15,524 bases of DNA, from positions 1 to 15,524 of the forward strand of contig DHIO01000003.1 of NCBI GenBank assembly GCA_002403855.1. The letters are read 5' to 3'. Under the pieces are notes generated by a model. That model had not been told where the DNA came from and ran no database searches. It was given only the letters and a program-made list of their open reading frames with translations. Below are positions 7,140 to 14,373 of this stretch, piece by piece (the first letter of the stretch is position 1; the number at the start of each line of letters is the position of its first letter). A program made the position numbers and the translations under genes. The stretch is from Acidimicrobiia bacterium UBA4744 (GTDB lineage Bacteria; Actinomycetota; Acidimicrobiia; Spongiisociales; UBA4744).

Positions 7140-7580
7140 CTAAGCCCCTGCTGCCGCAAGCACCCGTTCCAATGCCTGCGCCATCGCCGTGGCCTCTGCA
7201 GCGGTCACATGGGTACCGAAGAGGCGTTGGATGTCGTCGAGATGAGTCGCCGCAGCATTGCGGAACAACGCCTGTCCGTCGGCCGTCATCACCGCGAATA
7301 CCCCGCGGCGGTCTTCTGCTGCCCGTTCGCGCTGCACCAGCCCGGCCCGCTCCATCCGATCGACGATGCGCGTGCAATCCGTGCGGGAGAAGAGCGTGAC
7401 CCTCGCCAGCTCGTGCATCCGCATCCGCCCCCCTGCAACGGTGAGCTGATACAGCACGTCGTACCAATCCAGTCGGAGCCCGTGTCGATCCCGCAGGTGG
7501 AAGTCCATCTGGGCGGTCAACTGTTGGTGGGCGTGCAACATCAAGCGCCACGCTTCGATCGCCTCGTTGCTGGGCCGCAT
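7140..7580 (-). CDS. MarR-family transcriptional regulator
   Basis: A 146-residue regulator. An N-terminal helical dimerisation part precedes a winged helix-turn-helix at about residues 50-100, with RMHELARVTLFSRTDCTRIV, DRMERAGLVQRE and the wing DRRGVFAVMTADGQ, a typical MarR DNA-binding pattern. The C-terminal helices resume dimerisation. It is divergent from the pirin gene with 79 nt between them, and a perfect 18-bp inverted repeat lies in that gap. Control of itself and of pirin is therefore the natural inference. There is no Shine-Dalgarno ahead of ATG 7580. A TATATT box at 7592-7587 would start transcription at about the ATG, so the mRNA may be leaderless. MarR proteins often sense phenolic or electrophilic compounds, but the ligand here is unknown. 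Confidence 0.88.
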   Translation of the reverse strand: MRPSNEAIEAWRLMLHAHQQLTAQMDFHLRDRHGLRLDWYDVLYQLTVAGGRMRMHELARVTLFSRTDCTRIVDRMERAGLVQRERAAEDRRGVFAVMTADGQALFRNAAATHLDDIQRLFGTHVTAAEATAMAQALERVLAAAGA

Positions 7581-7599
7581 CAGAGGAATATATCAGAAT

Positions 7600-7617
7600 T
7601 AGTTACAGTTGTAACTA
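7600..7617. promoter_or_regulatory. 18-bp inverted repeat, probable MarR operator
   Basis: TAGTTACA-GT-TGTAACTA is a perfect 8-bp inverted repeat with a 2-bp centre, midway between the MarR and pirin starts. The size and AT-rich arms suit a dimeric MarR regulator. It would overlap the -35 region of the MarR promoter and lies just upstream of the pirin -10-like TACGAT (7626-7631). Confidence 0.7.
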
Positions 7618-7659
7618 CTACGCATTACGATACTGCTCATCATTCACCAAGGAGTCACT

Positions 7660-8622
7660 ATGCCCGCCCTAAGCGTTGCCGATACCCTCGCGCTTCCTCG
7701 GATCGCTTCCCCAGAACTCATTGCGTTCGACCGGCCGGTGAAGTCGGTCACGACCGCACCCCAGGGCTATGAAGGGGAAGGCTTTCCCGTGCGGCGTGCC
7801 TTTGCCGGCGTCGACCTCGCCCATCTCGACCCGTTCATTCATCTCGATCAGATGGGTGAGGTGGAGTACGCGCCCGGTGAGCCCAAAGGCACCCCTTGGC
7901 ATCCGCATCGTGGCTTCGAGACGGTCACCTACATGATCGACGGCATCATGGAACACCAAGACTCCGAGGGCGGCGGTGGGGTCATAACCAACGGAGACAC
8001 CCAGTGGATGACGGCGGGCTCCGGACTCCTGCACATCGAGACTCCTCCGGAGCATCTGGTGATGTCTGGAGGGCTGTTCCACGGTTTCCAGCTCTGGGTC
8101 AATCTTCCAGCAGATGACAAGTTTCTGGCACCGCGCTACCAAGACCTGCGCGCCGACGAGGTGAAGCTGCTCACCTCGCCGGACGGTGGAGCGCTCCTCC
8201 GGCTCATCGCCGGCGACGTAGGCGGCCATATTGGACCCGGCCAAACCCACACCCCGATCACGATGATTCATACAACCCTGAATCCCGGAGCCGAGCTGCG
8301 CCTACCGTGGCGGCAGGATTTCAATGCACTCGCGTATGTGCTCAATGGGCGGGGCACCTTCGGCGCGGAGCGCCGCCCTTTCCAGATGGGTCAACTCGGC
8401 GTATTCGGCGGAGGCGACGTGATCACGATCAGCGCCAACCACCAGCAGGAGTCTCGTAGTCCCAATGTCGACCTCTTGATCCTCGGCGGTTTGCCGATCC
8501 GCGAACCGGTCGCCTGGCACGGGCCCTTCGTGATGAACACCAGAGCCGAACTGGTGCAGGCATTTGAAGACTTCAATGCTGGTCGACTGGGTCGGGTTCC
8601 TGCCATCCACGGCAACGAGTGA
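7660..8622 (+). CDS. Pirin family protein (cupin, possible quercetinase-like)
   Basis: A 320-residue bicupin. The N-terminal cupin contains PWHPHRGFETVTYMIDG with metal ligands His81 and His83, then SGLLHIETP with His125 and Glu127, which matches the pirin His-His-His-Glu set. The second cupin has FNALAYVLNGRGTFG and QLGVFGGGD, without an obvious metal set, as is usual for pirins. Bacterial pirins range from quercetin 2,3-dioxygenase activity to regulatory roles; activity cannot be predicted here. Start ATG 7660 has AAGGAG 5 nt upstream. Its stop TGA overlaps the GTG of a broken VOC-family gene, and its expression is probably under the adjacent MarR regulator. Confidence 0.9.
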   Translation: MPALSVADTLALPRIASPELIAFDRPVKSVTTAPQGYEGEGFPVRRAFAGVDLAHLDPFIHLDQMGEVEYAPGEPKGTPWHPHRGFETVTYMIDGIMEHQDSEGGGGVITNGDTQWMTAGSGLLHIETPPEHLVMSGGLFHGFQLWVNLPADDKFLAPRYQDLRADEVKLLTSPDGGALLRLIAGDVGGHIGPGQTHTPITMIHTTLNPGAELRLPWRQDFNALAYVLNGRGTFGAERRPFQMGQLGVFGGGDVITISANHQQESRSPNVDLLILGGLPIREPVAWHGPFVMNTRAELVQAFEDFNAGRLGRVPAIHGNE

Positions 8623-8830
8623 CCTCCATTCTCACCACCGGGATCAACCACCCGGCACTCGTCGGGCGCAACTACGAGGAGACGGCCACCTTCTAACGCG
8701 ACGTGCTCGGGTTACGACCGGTGCTCGCGCAGCCCAAATTGGATGACGAGCCTCAAGTGCACCTGTTCTTCGAGGCCGGCCGGGTCAGTTCATCGCCCAC
8801 TTGGTGCCAGGGAAGGGCTCTCCCGGGAGT
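8619..8830 (+). pseudogene. Broken VOC/glyoxalase-family gene coupled to pirin
   Basis: From GTG 8619, which overlaps the pirin stop as GTGA, the frame reads TTGINHPALVGRNYEETATF, then a TAA stop (8694-8696), then RDVLGLRPVLAQPKLDDEP and VHLFFEAG. VOC proteins have FYRDVLGL at this point, so the stop replaces the expected Tyr codon (TAC to TAA). Near 8780 the frame changes by a likely one-base loss and continues as GQFIAHLVPGKGSPGSG from 8783. Similarity then fades and the rest of the domain is missing. The original protein was probably a ring-cleavage dioxygenase-like or glyoxalase-like enzyme in an operon with pirin. A sequencing error could explain one lesion but not both plus the missing C-terminus. 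Confidence 0.75.
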
Positions 8831-8909
8831 GGCTCTCGCGTCCATGTCGGTCATTGCCGGGTGGGCAAAACATGCCGCTCGGTATATGGCGGTCGTTCTG
8901 ACCCGGGTT

Positions 8910-8999
8910 TGGACTGATAACGATTCCGGACCGAACGCTGTGCCAGCCAGTGAAGACCCAGGTCACGGCAGTGCGAAAACCGCGAACTCGTCTGCGGCG
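8910..8999 (+). repeat. Right copy of diverged 90-bp direct repeat
   Basis: Gapless partner of 6979-7068, about 71% identical by hand count, starting TGGACTGATAACGATTCCGG. The tRNA-like acceptor and D-arm sequence that precedes the left copy is absent here. The rest of the stretch from 8831 to 9193 shows no gene. Confidence 0.6.
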
Positions 9000-9193
9000 A
9001 GTTGGCTCCCGCGGACGCGCAAGGTGGCGGATGGGTTCAGATCCAGGACGGGTGTTGTGAGCTGGTCGGATCGCATGGGCAGGTGGTGGTGACTAGTTAA
9101 TTCGGGAGCGCCTTTTCTGTACCTTCCGGGATTGTGTGAGGTTGCCGCTACAACCTTGACGCCGAAGGGGTCGTAACTGAGAGGCTGGGAGCC

Positions 9194-10939
9194 ATGAAGG
9201 TAACCGAGGGACGGAGATTCTCGAAGGGCACTGCAGCGATGAGTGCTCTTCTACTGATTGCGGCGCTGCTCGTCGTTCCGGTGGCAGACAGTTCTGCTGC
9301 CGGGGAATACATCGTGCGTGAAACTCCGGGTGCGGGCGATGGTCCCGAAACGCTCGTTGAGCAACTCGGCGGCGAGGTTCTCGAACAGATCGGGATCATC
9401 GGCGGGTTTGCTGCGGAGCTGCCGCAGGATGCCGCTTCCGCGCTCGAGGCCGATCCGCTGGTCGTGGCGGTGACCCCCAACGCCGGTCTGCAACTCTCCT
9501 CGAATGGCTGGGACGACGCCAGCATGCTCACGGGATACGACGTCGACACCTATGCCGGTTCGATGTTCGACGTCACTCAGGTGAGCGGAGCCCGCCATTT
9601 CTGGGGAGCCGGCTACACCGGTGAGGGTGTCGACATCGCTCTCATCGACTCCGGTGTGGCGCCGGTCGACGGTCTCACGAAGCCGGGCAAAGTCATCAAC
9701 GGCCCCGACCTGTCCTTCGAATCGCAGATCGACGAGCTGCGGTACATGGACACCTTCGGACACGGAACCCACCTGGCCGGGATCATGGCTGGTGCCGAAG
9801 ACGCAGTCGGCGACATCGATCAGAGGACCGGCTCGCAGTACTTCGTTGGGGTGGCCCCTGACGCTCGCATCGTCAGCATCAAGGTCGCCGGCGCTACTGG
9901 CGCCACCGACGTGTCCCAGGTTCTGGCCGCCATCGACTGGGTGGTGCAGCACCGCAACGACGACGGGCTCAACATCCGGGTGCTGAACCTGGCGTTCGGT
10001 ACCAACGGCGCCCAGGACTATGTGCTCGACCCGCTCGCGTTTGCGGTGGAACAGGCGTGGAACGCCGGCATCGTGGTCGTGGTTTCAGCCGGCAACGACG
10101 GCAACAGCTACCCGCTCCGCAACCCGGCCTACGATCCGTTCGTGATCGCGGTCGGATCGGCCGAGGGGCGTACTCACGCCTCCAGCAGAACGGACTACGT
10201 CTCGGACTTCAGCAACTGTGGTACTTCCGACCGGTCGGTCGATATCGTGGCCAGGGGCCGTTCGCTGGTCAGCCACCGTGTGCCGGGCTCGGCGATCGAT
10301 GTCAAGAATCCTCAGGCGCGAGTCAACGGCAACCTGTTCCTGGGTAGTGGCACCTCCCAGGCTGCGGCGGTGGTCTCGGGAGCGGCGGCATTGATGATCG
10401 ACCGGCGTCCCAGCCTCACTCCCGATCAGGTCAAGGACCTACTCATCCGCTTCGGGTCAAACGTCAAACGAGCCTCCGGGTACTGCGACGATGCTCGGTC
10501 CTTGGAATTGGCCACGCTGGCCGAAGAAGGATCGTCCAACGCCGTCCAGAACCACACCCCGTCCGTGGGTACCGGCTCGCTGGAGGCCGCCCGGGGCGAC
10601 GCACACATCGAACTGGACGGAATGCCGCTGGTCGGGGAGCAGGACATCTTCGGCAATACCTGGGATGGCGCCTCCTGGTCCACCTTATCGGCCGCGGGTG
10701 CTTCCTGGTCCGGCGGTGAATGGAACGGTGCTTCCTGGAGCGGCACATCAAGGTCCGGAGCATCCTGGTCGGGAGCCTCCTGGAGCAGCAACCTGTGGAC
10801 CGGCGCTTCCTGGTCCGGCGCGAGCTGGTCTTCCAAGTCCTGGTCCGGAGCTTCCTGGAGCCGAGCTTCCTGGTCCGGGGCCTCGTGGAGCGGCGCCTCG
10901 TGGTCGGGGAACGTCTGGCTGGGCCTCAGCTGGCAATAA
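9194..10939 (+). CDS. Secreted S8 (subtilisin-like) serine protease with Trp-pentapeptide C-terminus
   Basis: A 581-residue preproprotease. The signal peptide covers about residues 1-36 (basic start, then MSALLLIAALLVVPVADSSAA). A short I9-like propeptide runs about 38-100. The catalytic domain has Asp152 in ALIDSGVAP, His190 in FGHGTHLAG, oxyanion Asn301 in SAGNDGN and Ser388 in SGTSQAAAVVSGAAAL. All triad residues are present, so it should be active outside the cell. Residues 486-580 are 19 uninterrupted pentads of consensus S-G-A-S-W. Trp occupies position 5 in 17 of them; the exceptions are Ala500 and Arg520. There is no sorting motif or transmembrane anchor at the end, so the repeat itself may form an adhesive or structural tail. 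Start ATG follows GAGGCTGGGAG. The gene stands alone and is followed by a GC-rich hairpin. Confidence 0.92.
   Translation: MKVTEGRRFSKGTAAMSALLLIAALLVVPVADSSAAGEYIVRETPGAGDGPETLVEQLGGEVLEQIGIIGGFAAELPQDAASALEADPLVVAVTPNAGLQLSSNGWDDASMLTGYDVDTYAGSMFDVTQVSGARHFWGAGYTGEGVDIALIDSGVAPVDGLTKPGKVINGPDLSFESQIDELRYMDTFGHGTHLAGIMAGAEDAVGDIDQRTGSQYFVGVAPDARIVSIKVAGATGATDVSQVLAAIDWVVQHRNDDGLNIRVLNLAFGTNGAQDYVLDPLAFAVEQAWNAGIVVVVSAGNDGNSYPLRNPAYDPFVIAVGSAEGRTHASSRTDYVSDFSNCGTSDRSVDIVARGRSLVSHRVPGSAIDVKNPQARVNGNLFLGSGTSQAAAVVSGAAALMIDRRPSLTPDQVKDLLIRFGSNVKRASGYCDDARSLELATLAEEGSSNAVQNHTPSVGTGSLEAARGDAHIELDGMPLVGEQDIFGNTWDGASWSTLSAAGASWSGGEWNGASWSGTSRSGASWSGASWSSNLWTGASWSGASWSSKSWSGASWSRASWSGASWSGASWSGNVWLGLSWQ
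10649..10933 (+). repeat. 15-bp coding tandem repeat (Ser-Gly-Ala-Ser-Trp pentads)
   Basis: Nineteen consecutive 15-bp units inside the protease gene, approximate unit TCCGGCGCCTCCTGG. Codon choice varies among units (GGT/GGC/GGA/GGG; GCT/GCC/GCA), while TGG is kept at the same phase in 17 of 19. This indicates protein-level selection rather than fresh DNA slippage. Confidence 0.9.
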
Positions 10940-10960
10940 CCCAAAACCAATCCCTACACC

Positions 10961-10995
10961 GAGACCCCCGACCCCCACCGGTGGGTGGGGGTCTC
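10961..10995 (+). terminator. GC-rich hairpin after the protease gene
   Basis: GAGACCCCC (10961-10969) pairs with GGGGGTCTC (10987-10995), and an inner CCCACC/GGTGGG stem gives a long hairpin 22 nt after the protease stop. There is no T run, so it is an actinobacterial-style terminator at best. Confidence 0.6.
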
Positions 10996-11112
10996 CCCAT
11001 GGGGGACCTCAATGTCGGTGATCAAGATGGCGTCGTTGTCCGCTGTGCTAACGCTGTAATCTTCACGAAGCCAAAGAGGGAAGTGGTTTCCCCAGCTAGA
11101 CAGGATATTGTG

Positions 11113-11189
11113 GGGCCCGTAGCTCAGTCGGTCAGAGCAGCGGACTCATAATCCGTAGGTCGCAGGTTCGAGTCCTGCCGGGCCCACCA
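11113..11189 (+). tRNA. tRNA with anticodon CAT (tRNA-Met, possibly tRNA-Ile2)
   Basis: A complete 77-nt cloverleaf including an encoded CCA. The acceptor GGGCCCG pairs with CGGGCCC, the D-arm is GCTC/GAGC, the anticodon stem GCGGA/TCCGT encloses CTCATAA with anticodon CAT, the variable loop is AGGTC, and the T-arm is GCAGG/CCTGC with TTCGAGT. A GG doublet in the D-loop and no C1:A72 mismatch exclude the initiator. C4-G69 and C5-G68 are features also found in lysidine-modified tRNA-Ile2, so elongator Met versus Ile2 is unresolved. A TTGTCC...TAATCT pair at 11036-11062 with 15-nt spacing is a weak promoter candidate. The tRNA is 660 bp upstream of a tyrosine recombinase, and tRNA genes are common attachment sites. 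Confidence 0.92.
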
Positions 11190-11848
11190 GAAAAAGCCCA
11201 AGAGATTCGTGGCGTGTTCTTGATCAAGCCCACAACGCCCACCGCAAGAATCAACTGCCGGCGCTACCGAGCTGCTACCCAAGCATAAGCGCTGCCACCA
11301 TTTGAGCGGCTTCTTCCTGCATCCTGTCGACCCCACCAAACCCTCTCGCGGACGGTGTGACCTGATACGAGCCTGCCCACCATCACGGTGTGACCCATCC
11401 CAGTCCTGTCCACCCAACCCGCACGCACCTTGACATACGAGATTCATTCCGCGCTGTGTCGCCCGTGAGCTGCGATCGCCGCCATCACCCGATCTTGACG
11501 CAGAAAACGTCAACCACCCTGTCTCAGTCCACTACACACGACCCGCAAAACCGCCCGAAACCCCCATCCAGCCGCCCCGAACCCGATGCCGAGTGCCCCA
11601 TACCTCCGACGGCGACCCTCACCGATAGCGCCAATGCGGCTGGTTGGGGAGTGAGTGGCCCTCTATTGGAAGGATCTGGCAGACTCCAGGATCTCTCCTC
11701 CGAGTCTGGGTTGCGAGGGCGGCAGAATCCTGGCCTCAGTGCCTCTGGCTGGGGTGCCTCCAGGGGCAATCTGGTGACGCTTTTCCTAGCCAGCTCCCTT
11801 CCTGGCCGCGTGATGCAGTGACGCCATCCGTCAAAAGCATCATTAATC
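11190..11848. other. Non-coding stretch between tRNA and recombinase, with repeats
   Basis: No gene is supported in these 659 bp. Two copies of ACGGTGTGACC lie at 11352-11362 and 11385-11395, 33 bp apart. Further on, CAGACTC (11680-11686) pairs with GAGTCTG (11702-11708), and CCAGGAT (11686-11692) pairs with ATCCTGG (11727-11733). The second pair interlocks with the first. AGGATCT also occurs twice (11671, 11688). The layout would suit recombinase binding sites or a structured leader, but neither is shown. Confidence 0.4.
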
Positions 11849-12487
11849 ATGACAACCCCAGTCACACAGCCCGGCTACCACACAGGACGGGAAGCGCCCA
11901 ACAAAGGGCACACCTACCCGCCAGAAAACATCACCGAAGATGAGGTACGGGCATTGATTAGGGCGTGCTCGAATCGGGCACCCATCGGTGTCCGCAACCA
12001 GGCATTAATCGTGGTGATGTACCGGGGTGGTTTGCGTCTGGGTGAAACGTTGGCGTTGAAACCGAAGGACATCGACCCAGATAGCGGCACCATCACTGTC
12101 CTGCACGGTAAGGGTGACCGCCGCCGCACAGTCGGGATCGATCCCGGTGCCATGGCGATCATCATGCGCTGGGTAGAGAAACGGGAGGGACTCGGGCTAA
12201 CTGGTCGGATGCCCTCTTTCTGCACGTTGCAGGGTCAACCGTTGAAACCAAGCTATGTGCGAACGTTATTGCCCAGGTTGGCGGACAAGGTGGGGTTGGA
12301 GAAGCGGGTTCACCCGCATGGTTTGCGGCACACCCATTCGTATGAGTTGATGATGGAAGGCGTGCCGGTACCAGTTATCCAACAGCAGCTGGGCCATGCG
12401 TCTTTGGCAACCACCGACCGTTATCTCAGGCACATCGCCCCGAAAGATGTAGTCGAGGTGATGCGGCGACGGAATTGGTCGGTGTAA
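11849..12487 (+). CDS. Short tyrosine recombinase/integrase (catalytic domain only)
   Basis: A 212-residue site-specific recombinase. The full catalytic set is visible: Arg63 in GLRLGE, Lys88 in LHGKGDRRR, His157 and Arg160 in HPHGLRH, His183 in LGHASLATTDRY, and the nucleophile Tyr192. Typical phage and island integrases are 300-400 residues with an N-terminal SAM-like core-binding domain. Here only about 28 residues precede the catalytic fold, so that domain is absent. Short recombinases of this type do occur as intact genes in actinobacteria, so it need not be a fragment. No Shine-Dalgarno precedes ATG 11849. The upstream tRNA and structured stretch are candidate target sites. The reaction would be DNA strand exchange through a 3'-phosphotyrosine, possibly with help from another recombinase or accessory protein. 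Confidence 0.88.
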   Translation: MTTPVTQPGYHTGREAPNKGHTYPPENITEDEVRALIRACSNRAPIGVRNQALIVVMYRGGLRLGETLALKPKDIDPDSGTITVLHGKGDRRRTVGIDPGAMAIIMRWVEKREGLGLTGRMPSFCTLQGQPLKPSYVRTLLPRLADKVGLEKRVHPHGLRHTHSYELMMEGVPVPVIQQQLGHASLATTDRYLRHIAPKDVVEVMRRRNWSV

Positions 12488-12631
12488 ACAGAAGTCGCCA
12501 CCAACCTGTCTACCTAGCGGCGGTCTTCCTTCCTCGTGATGGGGCAAACCTGGGGATGGTCACTGGAGGGCGGCGGAGTCCTGGGCGGATCACCCCGCTC
12601 GATATGTACCGGTACGGGCGCCCGGTGGTGC

Positions 12632-13849
12632 TCAGAGTTCGCCAGCAATTTGATAGAAGGTATCCGTCCATTCACTCAGCGTTATGCCAAAGCCGGTGCC
12701 GTTTCGGACGATGATCACTCCGTTGGCGGGTGATATGTAGATGATCTGGCCGTGGTCGCCTTTGGCGGCGATATCCGCTGGCAGGCCGGCGCGGAGATTT
12801 CCGTACCACATGTACCCGTAGTAGCCGTTGCCGTGGTCGTAGATGGTGGGCCCGAAACTGTTGGCGTAATAGTCGGGGTTGTGAGTCGCGGGGTCGAGTG
12901 AGGTCGACTCCTCAACCCACTCGGCTGGGATCACTTGGATTCCGTTCCAGTCGCCGGCGTTGAGATAGAGACGTCCCAGCTTGGCGAAGTCGATGGCCCT
13001 CGCGTTAACACCGGCCTCCATCTTCTCGAAACCACTTTCGACGCTGTCGAGAGCCCATCCACCACTGAACTCCATCCCGATCGGGTCCCAGAGTCGGCTC
13101 TGTGTGTATTCGGTGACCGACATTCCAGTGGTGCGCTCCAGGATCATGCCAAGCAGTTGGGGGTGGTACTTGTTGTAAAGGAAGTACTGGCCCGGCGGGT
13201 CGATTATGCGAGTGTTGTCGAGCGCAATCTCGCGTTGGTTCGGGTAGTAGGTGGTCAGAGGGTCGTCACCGTTGAAGAGGAACCATCTCAGCTCCTGGTA
13301 ATCCAATCCCGAAGCCATCAGAAGCAAATCCCGGATGGTGATCAGGTCAAACCCACTATCTCGGTCGGCCAGTTCCGGTAGGTAGTCGGTCACCGGGTCA
13401 TCAACAGAATCAATGAAACCCTCACCGATCGCGATTCCTATCAGCGCCGAGTCGAACGATTTCGCCACCGAAAACGAAGTCAGCATCGAGTCTCGCTCAG
13501 TGCTGTTGAAGTATCGCTCATACAGAATCTGGTCGTCCTTGATCACAATGAAGGCCTGAGTTTCTGTCTCGGTCAAGAAGGCATCGAAATCAGACACGCC
13601 AAGAATCGACTCGAACTCTCTCGACACCCTCCCTTCATCAAGACTCTCTTCGAATAGATAGGGCGTTGGCGATGGTGACAGATGGCGAACAGGAAACGTG
13701 TTCAAATAGTCGTCTACCTCCGACTGGCCTGACGTCAGTACGCGACCCACATATTCAGGTGAGTACACCAACGCACCCACTCCCACCCACACGACCAACA
13801 AGAGCACCAAGGCACCCAAAACCCAACCGAGCCGCTTGACCCACTTCAT
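12632..13849 (-). CDS. Membrane-anchored serine hydrolase of the class C beta-lactamase fold
   Basis: A 405-residue protein with an uncleaved-looking N-terminal membrane anchor (about residues 8-29, after MKWVKR), so the catalytic domain faces outward. Motif 1 is S-V-A-K with Ser127 and Lys130. The second motif is YNK (225-227), where relatives commonly have YSN or YNN followed by YHPLLLG. The third motif is HGQ (366-368) in AAKGDHGQ, taking the KTG place. This is the penicillin-binding/esterase family (serine hydrolase, Pfam Beta-lactamase) rather than a proven resistance enzyme; substrates range from D-amino peptides to esters. Start ATG 13849 lacks a clear ribosome site. A TATGAT box at 13878-13873 with a weak TTATGG 17 nt upstream would serve it. 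The gene is convergent with the integrase. Confidence 0.88.
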   Translation of the reverse strand: MKWVKRLGWVLGALVLLLVVWVGVGALVYSPEYVGRVLTSGQSEVDDYLNTFPVRHLSPSPTPYLFEESLDEGRVSREFESILGVSDFDAFLTETETQAFIVIKDDQILYERYFNSTERDSMLTSFSVAKSFDSALIGIAIGEGFIDSVDDPVTDYLPELADRDSGFDLITIRDLLLMASGLDYQELRWFLFNGDDPLTTYYPNQREIALDNTRIIDPPGQYFLYNKYHPQLLGMILERTTGMSVTEYTQSRLWDPIGMEFSGGWALDSVESGFEKMEAGVNARAIDFAKLGRLYLNAGDWNGIQVIPAEWVEESTSLDPATHNPDYYANSFGPTIYDHGNGYYGYMWYGNLRAGLPADIAAKGDHGQIIYISPANGVIIVRNGTGFGITLSEWTDTFYQIAGEL

Positions 13850-13872
13850 ATTGCAGCTGTCACAGTCCAGAA

Positions 13873-13901
13873 ATCATACGAGACCAGATCACCGCCCATA
13901 A
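13873..13901 (-). promoter_or_regulatory. Putative promoter of the serine hydrolase gene
   Basis: TATGAT (13878-13873, 5 of 6 to consensus) and TTATGG (13901-13896) are spaced by 17 nt on the minus strand, giving a leader of about 18 nt. The -35 box is poor. Confidence 0.35.
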
Positions 13902-13918
13902 CCGGCTGGGAGCGATGA

Positions 13919-14360
13919 TTGCGGCCTTGTGGCACGCACCGGTCGGGCGGTGGGTCTCCAGTTGAGCTGATTGGGCCCAGCTCGGTCGGGTCCGATGACG
14001 CCGCCGGTACATACATGCGCCGAACGACGCTCGTTGATTTCCCCACCGGCAAGGTCACAGGTGTCATTACGTTCTGGGACGACGTGAGCTGCCTGGCCCG
14101 CTACGACAACAAGGTGTATATCGGGTTCGAGGTCACCAAGATCAAAGGCGAGCCCGGAGCGGAGGTCGGGGACTTCTTCGCTGCGGCATTCGTGGACAAC
14201 GGCGGCACCGAGAACCGGGACGAATGGAGCGGAGGCACGCTAGCCGTCCTGGATGATCCGGGGGAATAAGACGACTCGGACATCCGGGCTGGGCTGGACT
14301 TCGCTCTGATGGAGATTGGATGAGTACGAGGTCGGCAACGTGTTTGCGCTCCAGAAGTAG
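13919..14360 (+). pseudogene. Broken gene of unknown family (decayed secreted-like protein?)
   Basis: I do not recognise the family. The frame from about 13919 (TTG; ATG at 14015 is an alternative) reads as ordinary protein: TLVDFPTGKVTGVITFWDD, YIGFEVTKIKGEPGAEVG, DFFAAAFVDNGG and ENRDEWSGGTLAV. It meets TAA at 14267-14269. The same frame past that stop reads DDSDIRAGLDFALMEI, and a second frame then continues DEYEVGNVFALQK to a TAG at 14358-14360. A strong hairpin begins 14 nt after that TAG, suggesting the original gene ended there. No ribosome site or proper N-terminus is seen, so the 5' end is probably lost as well. The alternative is a 116-residue intact gene ending at 14269. An in-frame TGA just upstream at 13916 limits the 5' end. 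Confidence 0.4.
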
Positions 14361-14373
14361 CAGCCCCCACACA

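Noticed and set aside
10649..10933. Possible CRISPR-like or minisatellite array
   Set aside because: Units are contiguous 15-mers in frame with the protease, with synonymous variation and no spacers; it is a coding repeat.
10426..10950. Minus-strand frame rich in DQEAP and LQEAP repeats
   Set aside because: It is the reverse translation of the protease pentad repeat and has no support of its own.
11124..11513. Minus-strand 129-residue frame ending in RQDSNLRPTDYESAALTD
   Set aside because: This is the well-known spurious translation of the antisense strand of a CAT tRNA; the tRNA at 11113 explains it.
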